From: Tubiluchus corallicola
Taxonomy: Eukaryota; Priapulida; Priapulimorpha; Priapulimorphida; Tubiluchidae
Assembly (NCBI GenBank): GCA_030141605.1
Contig: JAQGDQ010000730.1
Span: 64,001 to 84,244 of the forward strand
Reading direction: 5' to 3'
Length of the DNA: 20,244 bases
Shown here: positions 1 through 8,670 of the stretch, one piece after another
How the letters are laid out: each line of letters begins with the position of its first letter
Numbering within the stretch: position 1 is the stretch's first letter
The notes under the pieces: generated by a model
The model's database searches: none
Seen by the model: only the letters and a program-made list of their open reading frames with translations
Told to the model about the DNA's origin: nothing
Program-made: the position numbers and the translations under genes

Positions 1-225
1 TTCTAAAATAGTTTCTTGAGTGTAGTAGTAATGATGTACGCAGGTCGGATGCAAAAAATCGTTATTAGGTCTTTCTGTACTTGGGTCCTTGATCAAACTG
101 CCTGTGGTCCGCAAAATTGCGGGAAAGTTTATTGTGGCCCGGTTAGTCAGATAATTTGCACACCCAAGCTGCACACATTATTGTAAACAAAGTGACATGA
201 TATTGTATGAATTAACTCACTTATA
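1..225. other. AT-rich non-coding flank
   Basis: No open frame, RNA gene or repeat that I can recognise. The stretch ends at the left copy of the target-site duplication of the neighbouring retrotransposon. Confidence 0.5.
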
Positions 226-614
226 TCTTAGTGTGTAATCTTCTTCTTCTTCTTTCCAGCTTTTCCTTATGCGGGGTCGGCGTTGTGAATAAGTCTTCTC
301 CACGCATTCCTGTTGTTGACCATCTCTTCATTTATATTCTTCTCTCTAAGGTCTCCGTTTATGCATTCAAACCATCTCAGCTTGGGTCGTCCTCTTCCTC
401 TATTTCCCAGCGCTTCTAATTCCATGGCCTCCCTTCCCACGTGATCTTCCCCGACTCTTCTTTTCAGGTGCCCATACCATCGCAATCTTGTATCTTTTTC
501 GAGGCTTCCACTACTTTCACTGTTCCTCTAATATTACTATTCCTGATTTTATCCCTTCTTGTTACTCCCACCATCCATCTCAACATCCTCATCTCCGCCA
601 TCTTAGTGTGTAAT
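226..614 (-). mobile_element. 5'-truncated non-LTR retrotransposon with 14-bp target-site duplication
   Basis: The minus strand encodes the C-terminal tail of a LINE-type ORF2. It reads AEMRMLRWMVGVTRRDKIRN, then KVVEASKKIQ, then after a frame change near residue KIQ it continues RWYGHLKRR, GRGRPKLRW and WRRLIHNADPA followed by a stop. These are hallmark motifs of reverse-transcriptase-downstream tails in animal LINEs. A short 3' UTR ends in a (GAA)n-like tail at 240-252. The element body, 240-600, is flanked by perfect copies of TCTTAGTGTGTAAT at 226-239 and 601-614. This is the signature of target-primed reverse transcription with 5' truncation. The frameshift and the lack of any reverse transcriptase domain make it a dead copy. 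The clade (RTE, CR1 or Jockey) cannot be settled by eye. Confidence 0.88.
267..600 (-). pseudogene. LINE ORF2 C-terminal fragment, frameshifted
   Basis: This is the coding remnant inside the truncated LINE. The upstream part (VTRRDKIRN, KVVEASKKIQ) and the downstream part (MRWYGHLKRR through HNADPA) lie in different frames. The switch falls where related elements read KIQ-x-x-LRWYGH, so a small deletion is likely. No catalytic residues are present, because only the tail beyond the reverse transcriptase survives. It makes no functional protein. Confidence 0.8.
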
Positions 615-898
615 AACAATATTTAATTATAAGATCAACCTACTAAAGCTAAAATATGGAAATACAAATAACTGTATTAAATACTTTCGGCTGTACACTT
701 ATAAGTATAAATCTATCATTTGACTATGTAATAAGCTTAAGTATATCTAAGAATAACGAAATATTAAGTTGGTTGGCTTCATGGAAACCATATTTTTTTC
801 TGAATTAAATTGGAATAAATTTGATAAAAGATAACGTACAAGTGATGTCAATGCAAAATGATCAGAACCGCAAATAAGACATTGGAACAGAACAACAA
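615..898. other. AT-rich non-coding DNA
   Basis: Between the LINE insertion and the SINE I see only AT-rich sequence. There is no open frame of note and no repeat structure. Confidence 0.45.
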
Positions 899-1157
899 GC
901 TTCTAGTCGTAATGCGTCTGCTTTCCGTTTGGGAGGTCGTGAGTTCAAACCAGCGGCCGGGTCATACCAAAGACTTTAAAAATGGTACCTGCTTTGCCCT
1001 GCCTGGTGCGTGGTATTTAGGGTAAAAGTGGGGTAATAATAGTCTCTGTTATGTAGTTGTAGGTTGTTATTTACAGACGGCGATAATAACTCTTTGAGCT
1101 AATGTTAATTGTTCACCCAAAAGCCGACTTTAAATAAAAATTATTGTTATTATTTTA
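899..1157 (+). mobile_element. tRNA-derived SINE
   Basis: The head is tRNA-like. An A-box-like segment, with AATGCG at 911-916, is followed about 30 bp later by GAGTTCAAACC at 941-951, a good RNA polymerase III B box. The following body contains TCATACCAAAGACTTTAAAA at 962-981 and ATGGTACCTGCTTTGCCC, a tail type I associate with SINEs widespread in marine invertebrates, possibly Meta-SINEs. It ends in an A/T-rich (TTATTA) tail near 1128-1157. The A box is degenerate and no clear target-site duplication is visible, so this looks like an old copy. Family assignment is from memory and uncertain; the SINE call itself is firm. Confidence 0.75.
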
Positions 1158-1269
1158 ATGCACTTTTTACAGGCATTGAAATCAAAACGCGATTTATACA
1201 GATAGTCTGAATAGAAAAAAATGTGCACACAATTGTTGAGGGGTACAGGCATTATAATATGATGCATAC

Positions 1270-1602
1270 ATATTCGATGTCCACCTTAAACTATTTAAAC
1301 GGCCAAAGAAAATTTCAAACAAAGATCTGTATGAAAAAATAAAAGAAGAAGCTTGGACAAAAAAAATAAAAAGACACCGTTTAAGATGAATTGGGCATAT
1401 GCTTAGACTACCTGATGATATTCCTGTGAAGATAGCTCTTCAACAAGTCATAGAACCAGCTAAAAAACCTGCAGGAGGACAAATGTTAGGATATTTAGAT
1501 TTTGCACAGAAAGATTTAAACACTTCAGCATTGATCCTTAGAAATAAATCCACTTGGGGCATTGCGGTGAGCAGGGAGTCCTGGCATAGGGAGGTGAGCT
1601 GA
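1270..1602 (+). pseudogene. LINE ORF2 C-terminal remnant with in-frame stop
   Basis: The plus strand reads NKDLYEKIKEEAW, then RHRLR-stop-IGHMLRLPDD, IPVKIALQQ, FAQKDLN and RESWHREVS followed by a stop. The RLRW-IGHMLRLPDD core is typical of non-LTR retrotransposon ORF2 tails. Here the tryptophan codon has become TGA at 1386-1388. The GRP-type motif found in relatives is degenerate (KPAGGQ), and the spacing before RESWHREV is also worn. It belongs to a different family from the minus-strand element at 226-614. It is inactive and strongly diverged. Confidence 0.72.
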
Positions 1603-1754
1603 ATCATGTCCCTGGACGTGTGATTCCTTGGATGCTGATGATACTTAAAGGGGGAGAAAAAGTATTCTAAAGTATATCCGAAAGAACTTTACATACAAGT
1701 TACTTTACTTAGCATTACACTTACTTTCTGAACAGTCTTCATTAACATTACCAT

Positions 1755-3453
1755 CCCAGTGTGCACCACTGATTCACCAGAAAACACTGTAATCCCAGTG
1801 TGCACCACTGATTAATCAGAAAACACATTATTGTAATACCAGTGTGCACCACTGATTCGTCAGAAAACACTGTAATCCCAGTGTGCACCACTGATTCACC
1901 AGAAAACACTTTGTAATCCCAGTGTGCACCACTGATTCATCAGAAACCACATTATTGTAATCCCAGTGTGCACCACTGATTCATCAGAAAACACATTAAT
2001 GTAATCCCAGTGTGCACCACTGATTCACCAGAAAACACTTTGTAATCCCAGTGTGCACCACTGATTCATCAGAAACCACATTATTGTAATCCCAGTGTGC
2101 ACCACTGATTCATCAGAAAACACATTATTGTAATCCCAGTGTGCACCACTGATTCATCAGAAAACACATTATTGTAATCCCAGTGTGCACCACTGATTCA
2201 CCAGAAAACACATTAATGTAATCCCAGTGTGCACCACTGATTCATCAGAAAACACATTATTGTAATCCCAGTGTGCACCACTGATTTGTCAGAAACCACA
2301 TTATTGTAATCAAAGTGTGCACCACTGATTCACCAGAAAACACTTTGTAATCCCAGTGTGCACCACTGTTTCATCAGAAAACACATTATTGTTATCCCAG
2401 TGTGCACCATTGATTCGTCAGAAAACACATTATTGTAATCCCAGTGTGCACCACTGTTTCACCCGAAAACACTGTAATCCCAGTGTGCACCACTGTTTCA
2501 TCAGAAAACACATTATTGTAATCCCAGTGTGCACCACTGTTTCATCCGAAAACACATTATTGTAATCCCAGTGTGCACCACTGATTCATCAGAAAACACA
2601 TTATTGTTATCCCAGTGTGCACCACTGTTTCATCCGAAAACACATTATTGTTATCCCAGTGTGCACCACTGATTCGTCAGAAACCACATTATTGTAATCC
2701 CAGTGTGCACCACTGATTCACCAGAAAACACATTATTGTAATCCCAGTGTGCACCACTGATTCACCAGAAAACACATCTGTAATCCCAGTGTGCACCACT
2801 GATTCACCAGAAAACACTTTGTAATCCCAGTGTGCACCACTGTTTCATCAGAAAACACATTATTGTTATCCCAGTGTGCACCATTGATTCGTCATAAAAC
2901 ACATTATTGTAATCCCAGTGTGCACCACTGTTTCACCCGAAAACACTGTAATCCCAGTGTGCACCACTGTTTCATCAGAAAACACATTATTGTAATCCCA
3001 GTGTGCACCACTGATTCATCAGAAACCACATTATTGTAATCAAAGTGTGCACCACTGATTCACCAGAAAACACTTTGTAATCCCAGTGTGCACCACTGTT
3101 TCATCAGAAAACACATTATTGTTATCCCAGTGTGCACCATTGATTCGTCAGAAAACACATTATTGTAATCCCAGTGTGCACCACTGTTTCACCCGAAAAC
3201 ACTGTAATCCCAGTGTGCACCACTGTTTCATCAGAAAACACATTATTGTAATCCCAGTGTGCACCACTGATTCATCAGAAAACACATTATTGTTATCCCA
3301 GTGTGCACCACTGATTCGTCAGAAACCACATTATTGTAATCAAAGTGTGCACCACTGATTCACCAGAAAACACATTATTGTAATCCCAGTGTGCACCACT
3401 GATTCGTCAGAAAACACATTGTAATCCCAGTGTGCACCACTGATTCACCAGAA
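1755..3453. repeat. Satellite array, about 40 units of 39-44 bp
   Basis: The core CCCAGTGTGCACCACTG recurs about 40 times. The commonest unit is 44 bp, and variants are shortened in the TTATTGTAAT part to about 39 or 41 bp. Most units contain CAGTG-TGCAC-CACTG, a 5-bp inverted repeat around a 5-nt loop, with GTGCAC inside. Variant series (TTATC for TAATC, CCATTGATTCG, CACCCG, TCAAAG) recur in the same order near 2309, 2805 and 3039, which shows later multi-unit duplication. Open frames through the array are artefacts of the repeat and are not genes. Confidence 0.95.
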
Positions 3454-3712
3454 GAGGAATTTTTAAGCTTTGTTTACGTGTGCTTCTTGTGTTTTCATGT
3501 GCTTTATCTAGACATAGCTTCACAGACGAACAATGCAAATAATGTTAGCTATTGTTTTTTAAACATCAGAAACCATTTCTGCTATAATTTGTCAAACCTT
3601 TAGTCAAAACTTTTTGTTTACAAACTGCTGAATTTTAAAAAGGAACGTAGAAGTTTGGAAACATTTCAAGAACTAAATTTTGTTCCAAAGTGCACAAAAA
3701 CCAAAATCTGTA
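3454..3712. other. AT-rich non-coding DNA
   Basis: Single-copy AT-rich sequence between the satellite and the LINE tail. No gene or motif was recognised. Confidence 0.45.
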
Positions 3713-4397
3713 TTAAATTAAATTAAATTATGAATTTATTTCACAGCAACTCAAACATACATCTAAATTGATATAACATTGAAAATAAATAAACTCTGCG
3801 AGTTACTGTGTGGAGAAGGAAGGAGCATTGAGCTTTCGAGTCCTCCTCCAGATAAGTGAAACAATTGACAATTAACATTACATTTTCATCAGTTATAGCG
3901 TACATTAGAACAAAATAAGTTTTGTTAGTAACTTAAGATCAGGATGAGTAAAATTGTGAGTTAATTATACCGTTTTGTAGTAGGTAATTCTTTGATGCTT
4001 TTTTAAATTGATAAAGATTAAGAGTTTTCATTTCACGCGGAATTGATGACCATATTTTAATAGCACTGTATTTTGATGACTGTTTCATTATATTTGTTTT
4101 TGGAAGAGGGAGTACATAGTTTCCGACTGAATATCTTGTGTAATAATCATGTTGATTTGAAACTGGACTAAAGTATGACTGAAAAGCTGGTGGAAGTAGT
4201 GAATTATGATAGTGATACATGAAATGAAGACAATACATGTCATATATTTCTTTCACTTTAAGAGTTTTAACAGACAAATAAATTATATTTGTGGGATGGT
4301 CATACCTTACATGATATATTAGTTTGAGAATTTTGTTCTGGGTAATTTGTAAAGCTTCCAGATTACTTTTATATACACCACCCTATATGCAAAACAA
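3713..4397 (-). mobile_element. Non-LTR retrotransposon 3' end with ORF2 tail
   Basis: On the minus strand the frame reads LLFCI, a TAG stop, GGVYKSNLEALQITQNKILK, IYHVRYDH, and then a 112-residue stretch at 4277-3939. That stretch includes YHNSLLPPAFQSYF, HDYYTRYSVGNYVLP and IKIWSSIPREMK. This is the standard tail of jockey/CR1-like ORF2 proteins, in which the WGG preceding TYKSNL is usual; here a nonsense codon stands in that region. The 3' UTR contains a GGAGGAGGACTCGAAAGCTC block and ends near GTGAAATAAATTC with an (AATTT)n-like tail at 3713-3730. The copy is truncated at its 5' end and carries at least one stop. It lies 58 bp beyond the MUS81 stop codon, in the same orientation. Confidence 0.82.
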
Positions 4398-4454
4398 AAG
4401 CTAAAAACTTTTATCTATATGTTATAAGATATTTTTCATTTAGACTTACAGTAC

Positions 4455-7166
4455 TTAAGTAAGCATCTCAGACGTATATAGTTGAGAAATAAGTCTACTT
4501 AAGCTAGCGCCCAAGTTACGCTGTAGTTTTCCAAATTTCAACCCAGCCAACAATTGTTCTTTAGGTTTCTCATTCAGCTCGATATTATACGCCTCCAAAA
4601 GACAAGCTGGAGTTGGATACTTTTCTACAATGGAAAACGCCTTGTCGGGAGAAATCCCACTTATCTGCATCAACTGTCTGATAAACACTTCACTTACCGT
4701 CATGAGACGGTTTTTCTGTGAGCTAGCATTGAATTCCGGAAAGCTTAACAGGTGCTGCTCTCTATTGGACAAATCCAGAGTTAGTGCACCGAGCTGATCT
4801 TTTGCGCAACTATGCAGGATTTTATTCTGATATGCCTTTTGCAAGTGCCTAGACATGATGGTTAAGTATGCTGCCGATTCTTTGATGTCACGAGTTCTCT
4901 TTAGAAAAAAGTTATCGGTCACTTGCGTATTTGTGATGGCCTGTCTTAACGTTTTCTCTGGAATGCTGAAATTTGACATAGAACCGTAGTCCTCTACCAG
5001 GTAGATGGGCCTCCTCAAGCAGCTATTCTTCAAGCGGAACTTTTGTTCTCTAAACCGTCCGTCAATTATGCTGCCGGCTAAATCGTCCATTCGCTTTCTC
5101 TCTATAATAAAATCTAGAACCAACTCTTTCGCCACGGGTGCTCGCAACTCGCCCGGTCGTGGATGAACGCGCTCTCGTGCGATCCACAAAAAATCGCCCA
5201 CCTGCAACTTTCTCACGTCGAAGTCGACTCCGTTAGATCTCAGCTCCGTGAAAACGTTATCGCTTCTATTCGCCTGTCTGTGATCCGGCTTCGTTTCGCC
5301 GGTGTCCACGCAAAGCAGGATGTCAAAATTTCCGGGATAGAGAGTAAAGGATGCTTGCGAACTGCAGGAGACGGTGTTTTGATTCCCACCTTTCTTCCCT
5401 AAATTACACACTTTATCTTCACTAGTTGTTTCGGAGGTTACTGCACTGGCAAATTTTGAATCACAGCTATCACCTAAACTAATACAATCATAGTCGGCCT
5501 CGCAAAGCTTGCTATTGCTTTTATCGAAAACAGGCAAATCTGAGGACACGGCAGTCGGCGTAGAGACATTAGATGGTGGTCCAGTAGAGACATTAGATGG
5601 TGGTCCAGTAGAGACATTAGATGGTCGTCCAGTAGAGACATTAGATGGTGGTCCAGTAGAGACATTAGATGGTGGTCCAGTAGAGACATTAGATGGTGGT
5701 CCAGTAGAGACATTAGATGGTCGTCCAGTAGAGACATTAGATGGTCGTCCAGTAGAGACATTAGATGGTGGTCCAGTAGAGACATTAGATGGTGGTCCAG
5801 TAGAGACATTAGATGGTGGTCCAGTAGAGACATTAGATGGTCGTCCAGTAGAGACATTAGATGGTGGTCCAGTAGAGACATTAGATGGTGGTCCAGTAGA
5901 GACATTAGATGGTGGTCCAGTAGAGACATTAGATGGTGGTCCAGTAGAGACATTAGATGGTGGTCCAGTAGAGACATTAGATGGTGGTCCAGTAGAGACA
6001 TTAGATGGTGGTCCAGTAAACACCGATGATGGCTGTGTAAAACTACACGATTCTATAACTGACACAGCAGCAGGTGTGGCACACGTCCTGTCCATCAAAG
6101 TGTTTAGAGTTACATCTCCAAAATTCTCCTCTTTTGTATGCTTCTTACTGACCGGCATGATATCAGCTATGTCTGCAGACATCACATTTAACACCTTCTC
6201 TGCTAAATTAACACCCTCGAATGTCAAGCTGTACTTGGCAGGATTGCTTTCTTTCACTACATACCCCTTCTGAATTAAACTTCCCATTGATGACCATGCG
6301 GTGTAGCGGCTTCCTGGTTCTGGCTTCGTAAAAGAGGTTTCTGATAGCGATTGTGCTGCACTCTGGAGAGTTTCTTTGGTCATCCATCCCACCCCATCAG
6401 GATCTCGTCTGTCCTCGTGCAGAGTTAATAAAATTGCATATGCGCCAGACTTGTACCTTGGAATGTACTCACTGGACTGTTTTCTTTTGATGGGTTTCTT
6501 TTCAACAGCATCTTTTAACTTCTGCTTATCAATGTTTTTGACGGGATCTGCATCATCATAAGATGGTCTTTGGGCATATGAGCTGACCGGTGATGAGCTG
6601 ACCTGTGGTTTCTGAACTAGTCCTGAAATTTCGCTTTCCATACTAACATCTGCATCATCATAAGATGGTTTTTGGGCATGTGAGCTGACCTGTGGTTTCT
6701 CAACTAGTCCTGAAATTTCGCTTTCCATACTAACATCCGGTACAGAGCCGTGTGCAGCAGCGTGCTGTTCAAGCTTATCATCCGGTACAGAGCCGTGTGC
6801 AGCAGCGTGCCGTTCAAGCTTATCATCCAGCATTTTGCAAATTTTGTCGCCAAAGCCGTCCAAGATTCGTGCCTGCTTTCCACTGTCCAACTGTAACGGA
6901 TACTTTCTCAATGAAGCCAAAGCTTTGGAGTAAGTGTATTGACTCTGCATCCCTTTCTCCCGCGCTTGTTGATGCCATTCTTCAAGCCACGTGACAAATA
7001 AAGGATTTGGGCATTTCTTTATCTTTTTAATTCTCGTGGAGCTCATGTCTAGTTTACATGGATAGATTTCCTTAACAAGCTCACCTGCAACAAAATACTT
7101 AGTCAATTTGTTAGTGTTTCTATCTGGTACCTGACTAATTACCTGCATTGTTTGGTCATAAGTCAT
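4455..7166 (-). CDS. MUS81: MUS81-type structure-specific endonuclease subunit, intronless frame
   Basis: Catalytic subunit of the XPF-family nuclease that pairs with EME proteins in the nucleus to cut 3'-flaps, replication forks and Holliday-junction intermediates. The 903-codon frame shows every domain in order: N-terminal helix-hairpin-helix beginning CPNPLFVTWLEEW (from residue 52); winged helix (about 240-340, YKSGAYAILL); a long linker; the ERCC4 nuclease (about 614-790) with VDTGE (D621), VGDF (D658) and ERKRMDD (E689, R690, K691, D694), followed by IIDGRFREQKFRLK; and a C-terminal HhH2 segment ending LQRNLGASLSRLISQLY. The ending LT matches vertebrate MUS81 as I recall it. The native start is probably Met41 at 7046 (MSSTRIKKIKKCPNPLF), since the upstream 40 residues have no family counterpart. 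The length far exceeds the usual 550 or so residues because of linker repeats. The absence of introns is odd for an animal MUS81: retrocopy or lineage-specific loss. Confidence 0.93.
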   Translation of the reverse strand: MTYDQTMQVISQVPDRNTNKLTKYFVAGELVKEIYPCKLDMSSTRIKKIKKCPNPLFVTWLEEWHQQAREKGMQSQYTYSKALASLRKYPLQLDSGKQARILDGFGDKICKMLDDKLERHAAAHGSVPDDKLEQHAAAHGSVPDVSMESEISGLVEKPQVSSHAQKPSYDDADVSMESEISGLVQKPQVSSSPVSSYAQRPSYDDADPVKNIDKQKLKDAVEKKPIKRKQSSEYIPRYKSGAYAILLTLHEDRRDPDGVGWMTKETLQSAAQSLSETSFTKPEPGSRYTAWSSMGSLIQKGYVVKESNPAKYSLTFEGVNLAEKVLNVMSADIADIMPVSKKHTKEENFGDVTLNTLMDRTCATPAAVSVIESCSFTQPSSVFTGPPSNVSTGPPSNVSTGPPSNVSTGPPSNVSTGPPSNVSTGPPSNVSTGPPSNVSTGRPSNVSTGPPSNVSTGPPSNVSTGPPSNVSTGRPSNVSTGRPSNVSTGPPSNVSTGPPSNVSTGPPSNVSTGRPSNVSTGPPSNVSTGPPSNVSTPTAVSSDLPVFDKSNSKLCEADYDCISLGDSCDSKFASAVTSETTSEDKVCNLGKKGGNQNTVSCSSQASFTLYPGNFDILLCVDTGETKPDHRQANRSDNVFTELRSNGVDFDVRKLQVGDFLWIARERVHPRPGELRAPVAKELVLDFIIERKRMDDLAGSIIDGRFREQKFRLKNSCLRRPIYLVEDYGSMSNFSIPEKTLRQAITNTQVTDNFFLKRTRDIKESAAYLTIMSRHLQKAYQNKILHSCAKDQLGALTLDLSNREQHLLSFPEFNASSQKNRLMTVSEVFIRQLMQISGISPDKAFSIVEKYPTPACLLEAYNIELNEKPKEQLLAGLKFGKLQRNLGASLSRLISQLYTSEMLT
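5560..6015 (-). repeat. In-frame 24-bp coding minisatellite in MUS81, 19 copies
   Basis: Exactly 456 bp, or 19 units of 24 bp, encoding the octapeptide PPSNVSTG at about residues 385-536, between the winged helix and the nuclease domain. Four units carry a C-for-G change that turns PPSNV into RPSNV; otherwise the copies look essentially identical. This implies recent expansion or homogenisation. Because the unit length is a multiple of three and has no stop in several frames, long shadow frames appear on both strands (254 codons on the plus strand, 175 on the minus). They are not genes. The peptide is predicted to be disordered and rich in Ser/Thr/Pro. Confidence 0.96.
6546..6832 (-). repeat. 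Two tandem in-frame duplications in the MUS81 linker
   Basis: Upstream of the winged helix the linker repeats two segments. DDKLE(R/Q)HAAAHGSVP, 42 bp, is present twice. A longer block, DVSMESEISGLV(E/Q)KPQVSS followed by HAQKPSYDDA or YAQRPSYDDA, is also present twice, with the second copy carrying a few extra residues. The first duplication begins right at the end of the N-terminal helix-hairpin-helix domain. All lengths keep the frame, so the linker has grown by repeated in-frame duplication. Confidence 0.9.
7085..7098 (-). promoter_or_regulatory. Possible 3' splice acceptor upstream of MUS81 Met41
   Basis: On the minus strand, GTATTTTGTTGCAG is followed by GTGAGC and, 38 bases later, by the Met41 ATG. 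It is a fair pyrimidine-rich acceptor. If used, for a 5' UTR intron or trans-splicing, it would remove the first in-frame ATG and make Met41 the start. This is inference only. Confidence 0.3.
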
Positions 7167-7855
7167 TTATTTCACATTACACATTTACAATAGTTTCATG
7201 TACAATATCTAGTGAAAGGGCCTACAATGGATATAATACAAATAAGAAATACTGCACAGGAAAAGCCTCAAACACTGTTCACCTATATACGAAGGTAAAT
7301 GTGTTGCGGGCAATCAAAAAGCAGAGCTTGTTAGATTGTCCCACACAGTGATAGAAAAAAAGTAATGGAAATAATCTGAAAATTTAAAGTGAATCGTGTG
7401 ATAAAAAACATTAGTGTTTAAAATGGAATGATGTAATGAATGAAGCTCATATATGAGATGATATAAAAGATAGAAAGACTATTATTTGTTAATAGTATGT
7501 AAAATTAAGATAACTTGATTTAAGCTAACACCACTGTTTTGCAACTACTGTGAGGATGGATACTGTAGCATGGATGTTTAGCATTTTTTTAAATCTAGTA
7601 ATGGATCTGCTATTTTTTGCGGATTGACAAATCTCATTCCAGACTTTTGGTCTTTGAAATATTATAAAATGTTTGGCTGTGTTGGTTCTACAGAAAGGCA
7701 CAATGTATTGATTAAATCATGTATTATGTCTCTTAGGTGTCAATTTGACAATTTTTATTATCCGAGCCTGATATTTTTACCTGGATCCAACAATAAAAAT
7801 GCAGATTTTATGTGTAATACGGTATCCATTGTAGGAGAATTTAAAATTTAAATGT
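7167..7855 (-). mobile_element. LINE 3' end (copy A) abutting the MUS81 start
   Basis: On the minus strand the decayed ORF2 tail reads LTPKRHNT-stop-FNQ, YIVPFCRTNTAKHFIIFQRP, KVWNEICQSAKNSRS, then ITRFKKMLN, the usual RxTN..FQxPKxWNxI..FKK pattern of LINE C-termini. A long 3' UTR follows and ends GTGTAATGTGAAATAA exactly where the first ATG of the MUS81 frame begins. The segment 7280-7490 matches, in reverse complement, 8860-9060 of copy B. Shared words include GTGTGGGACAATCTAACAAG and GAGCTTCATTCATTACA. It is truncated at its 5' end and carries stops. Confidence 0.75.
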
Positions 7856-7860
7856 CACTT

Positions 7861-7946
7861 TCTGCTAGGCCCTTCTACCTACTAGCAAAGTATTAACTGC
7901 TGAGTTAGCAGTATGCCAGGCTAACAGCCAGTAGGTAGATAGCAGA
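7861..7946. repeat. Nested hairpin, about 86 bp
   Basis: The left arm TCTGCTA..CTACCTACTAGC (7861-7886) pairs with the right arm GCCAGTAGGTAGATAGCAGA (7927-7946). Inside, ACTGCT-GAGT-TAGCAGT forms a second small stem. It sits immediately 5' of LINE copy A. It could be a small fold-back element or a structure formed at the truncation point. Confidence 0.6.
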
Positions 7947-8489
7947 TCAAAGCATTTTTAGTGTAGTGACTACCAAAAAAAAACTGTGACTTTTCTTTCC
8001 CAAAACGTTATCTGTTCAAATAAAATTTTTCATTAACTTTTAAGAAGCTATTTCAAGCCACTAAGAAAGATGTGAATAAACAAATTGTTGAGTTTAATAA
8101 CAGCACACAAAATTATTTTATTCCCGCAATCGCAATTTTTTATTGTTAAGCACCAAAATTCCTGATACACGTAACATGCTAAAATTTCTGAAAAGCTTAA
8201 ACATGTAAAACACTAAGTGTGGAAATTTCATCAAACCAGATAAAAATAAAAAAGGTTATACGAACAATATAATTATAAAAAAGGCTATACGAACAAATTT
8301 AATACCAATTCAGTGCATTTTTGCTACATGCTACCTATTGACACCATCGTCCTTATTATTCCATTGCCATTATCGAAAGACGGTTACGTCCACTGCAGAC
8401 AAATTTTAATAGTGTTCTAACAGAAATGATAACAGCTCTTCTGAATTTCATATTTTGCGCGATTTTAGCAATGTGCGAAACTTAATTTT

Positions 8490-8573
8490 TTGTCGAGTGG
8501 TATTTCAAGGTGCCACCGCTACGTAACGCACAACCAATTCTACGTGTCCCACATAAATTTTGCAATATACATG

Positions 8574-8605
<32 letters not shown>

Positions 8606-8616
8606 TTATTATTATA

Positions 8617-8670
<54 letters not shown>

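Noticed and set aside
899-975. A functional tRNA gene
   Set aside because: The B box is good, but the A box is degenerate, a full cloverleaf cannot be drawn, and the sequence runs on into a SINE body.
2356-3358. Three Cys/His-rich frames (MCTTVSSENTLL..)
   Set aside because: They are translations of the satellite in a frame that happens to stay open, and they lack ATG starts.
1755-3453. A CRISPR array
   Set aside because: The window is eukaryotic, the units are contiguous with no unique spacers, and variation is by point change and slippage. It is a satellite.
3939-4277. 112-codon frame as an independent host gene
   Set aside because: Its upstream continuation and 3' tail show it to be the C-terminal end of a LINE ORF2.
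5474-6273. Long overlapping frames on both strands (MSLLDHHL and VETLDGGP repeat proteins)
   Set aside because: They are shadows of the 24-bp MUS81 coding repeat, whose length is a multiple of three. They lack any sequence outside the repeat that resembles a protein domain.
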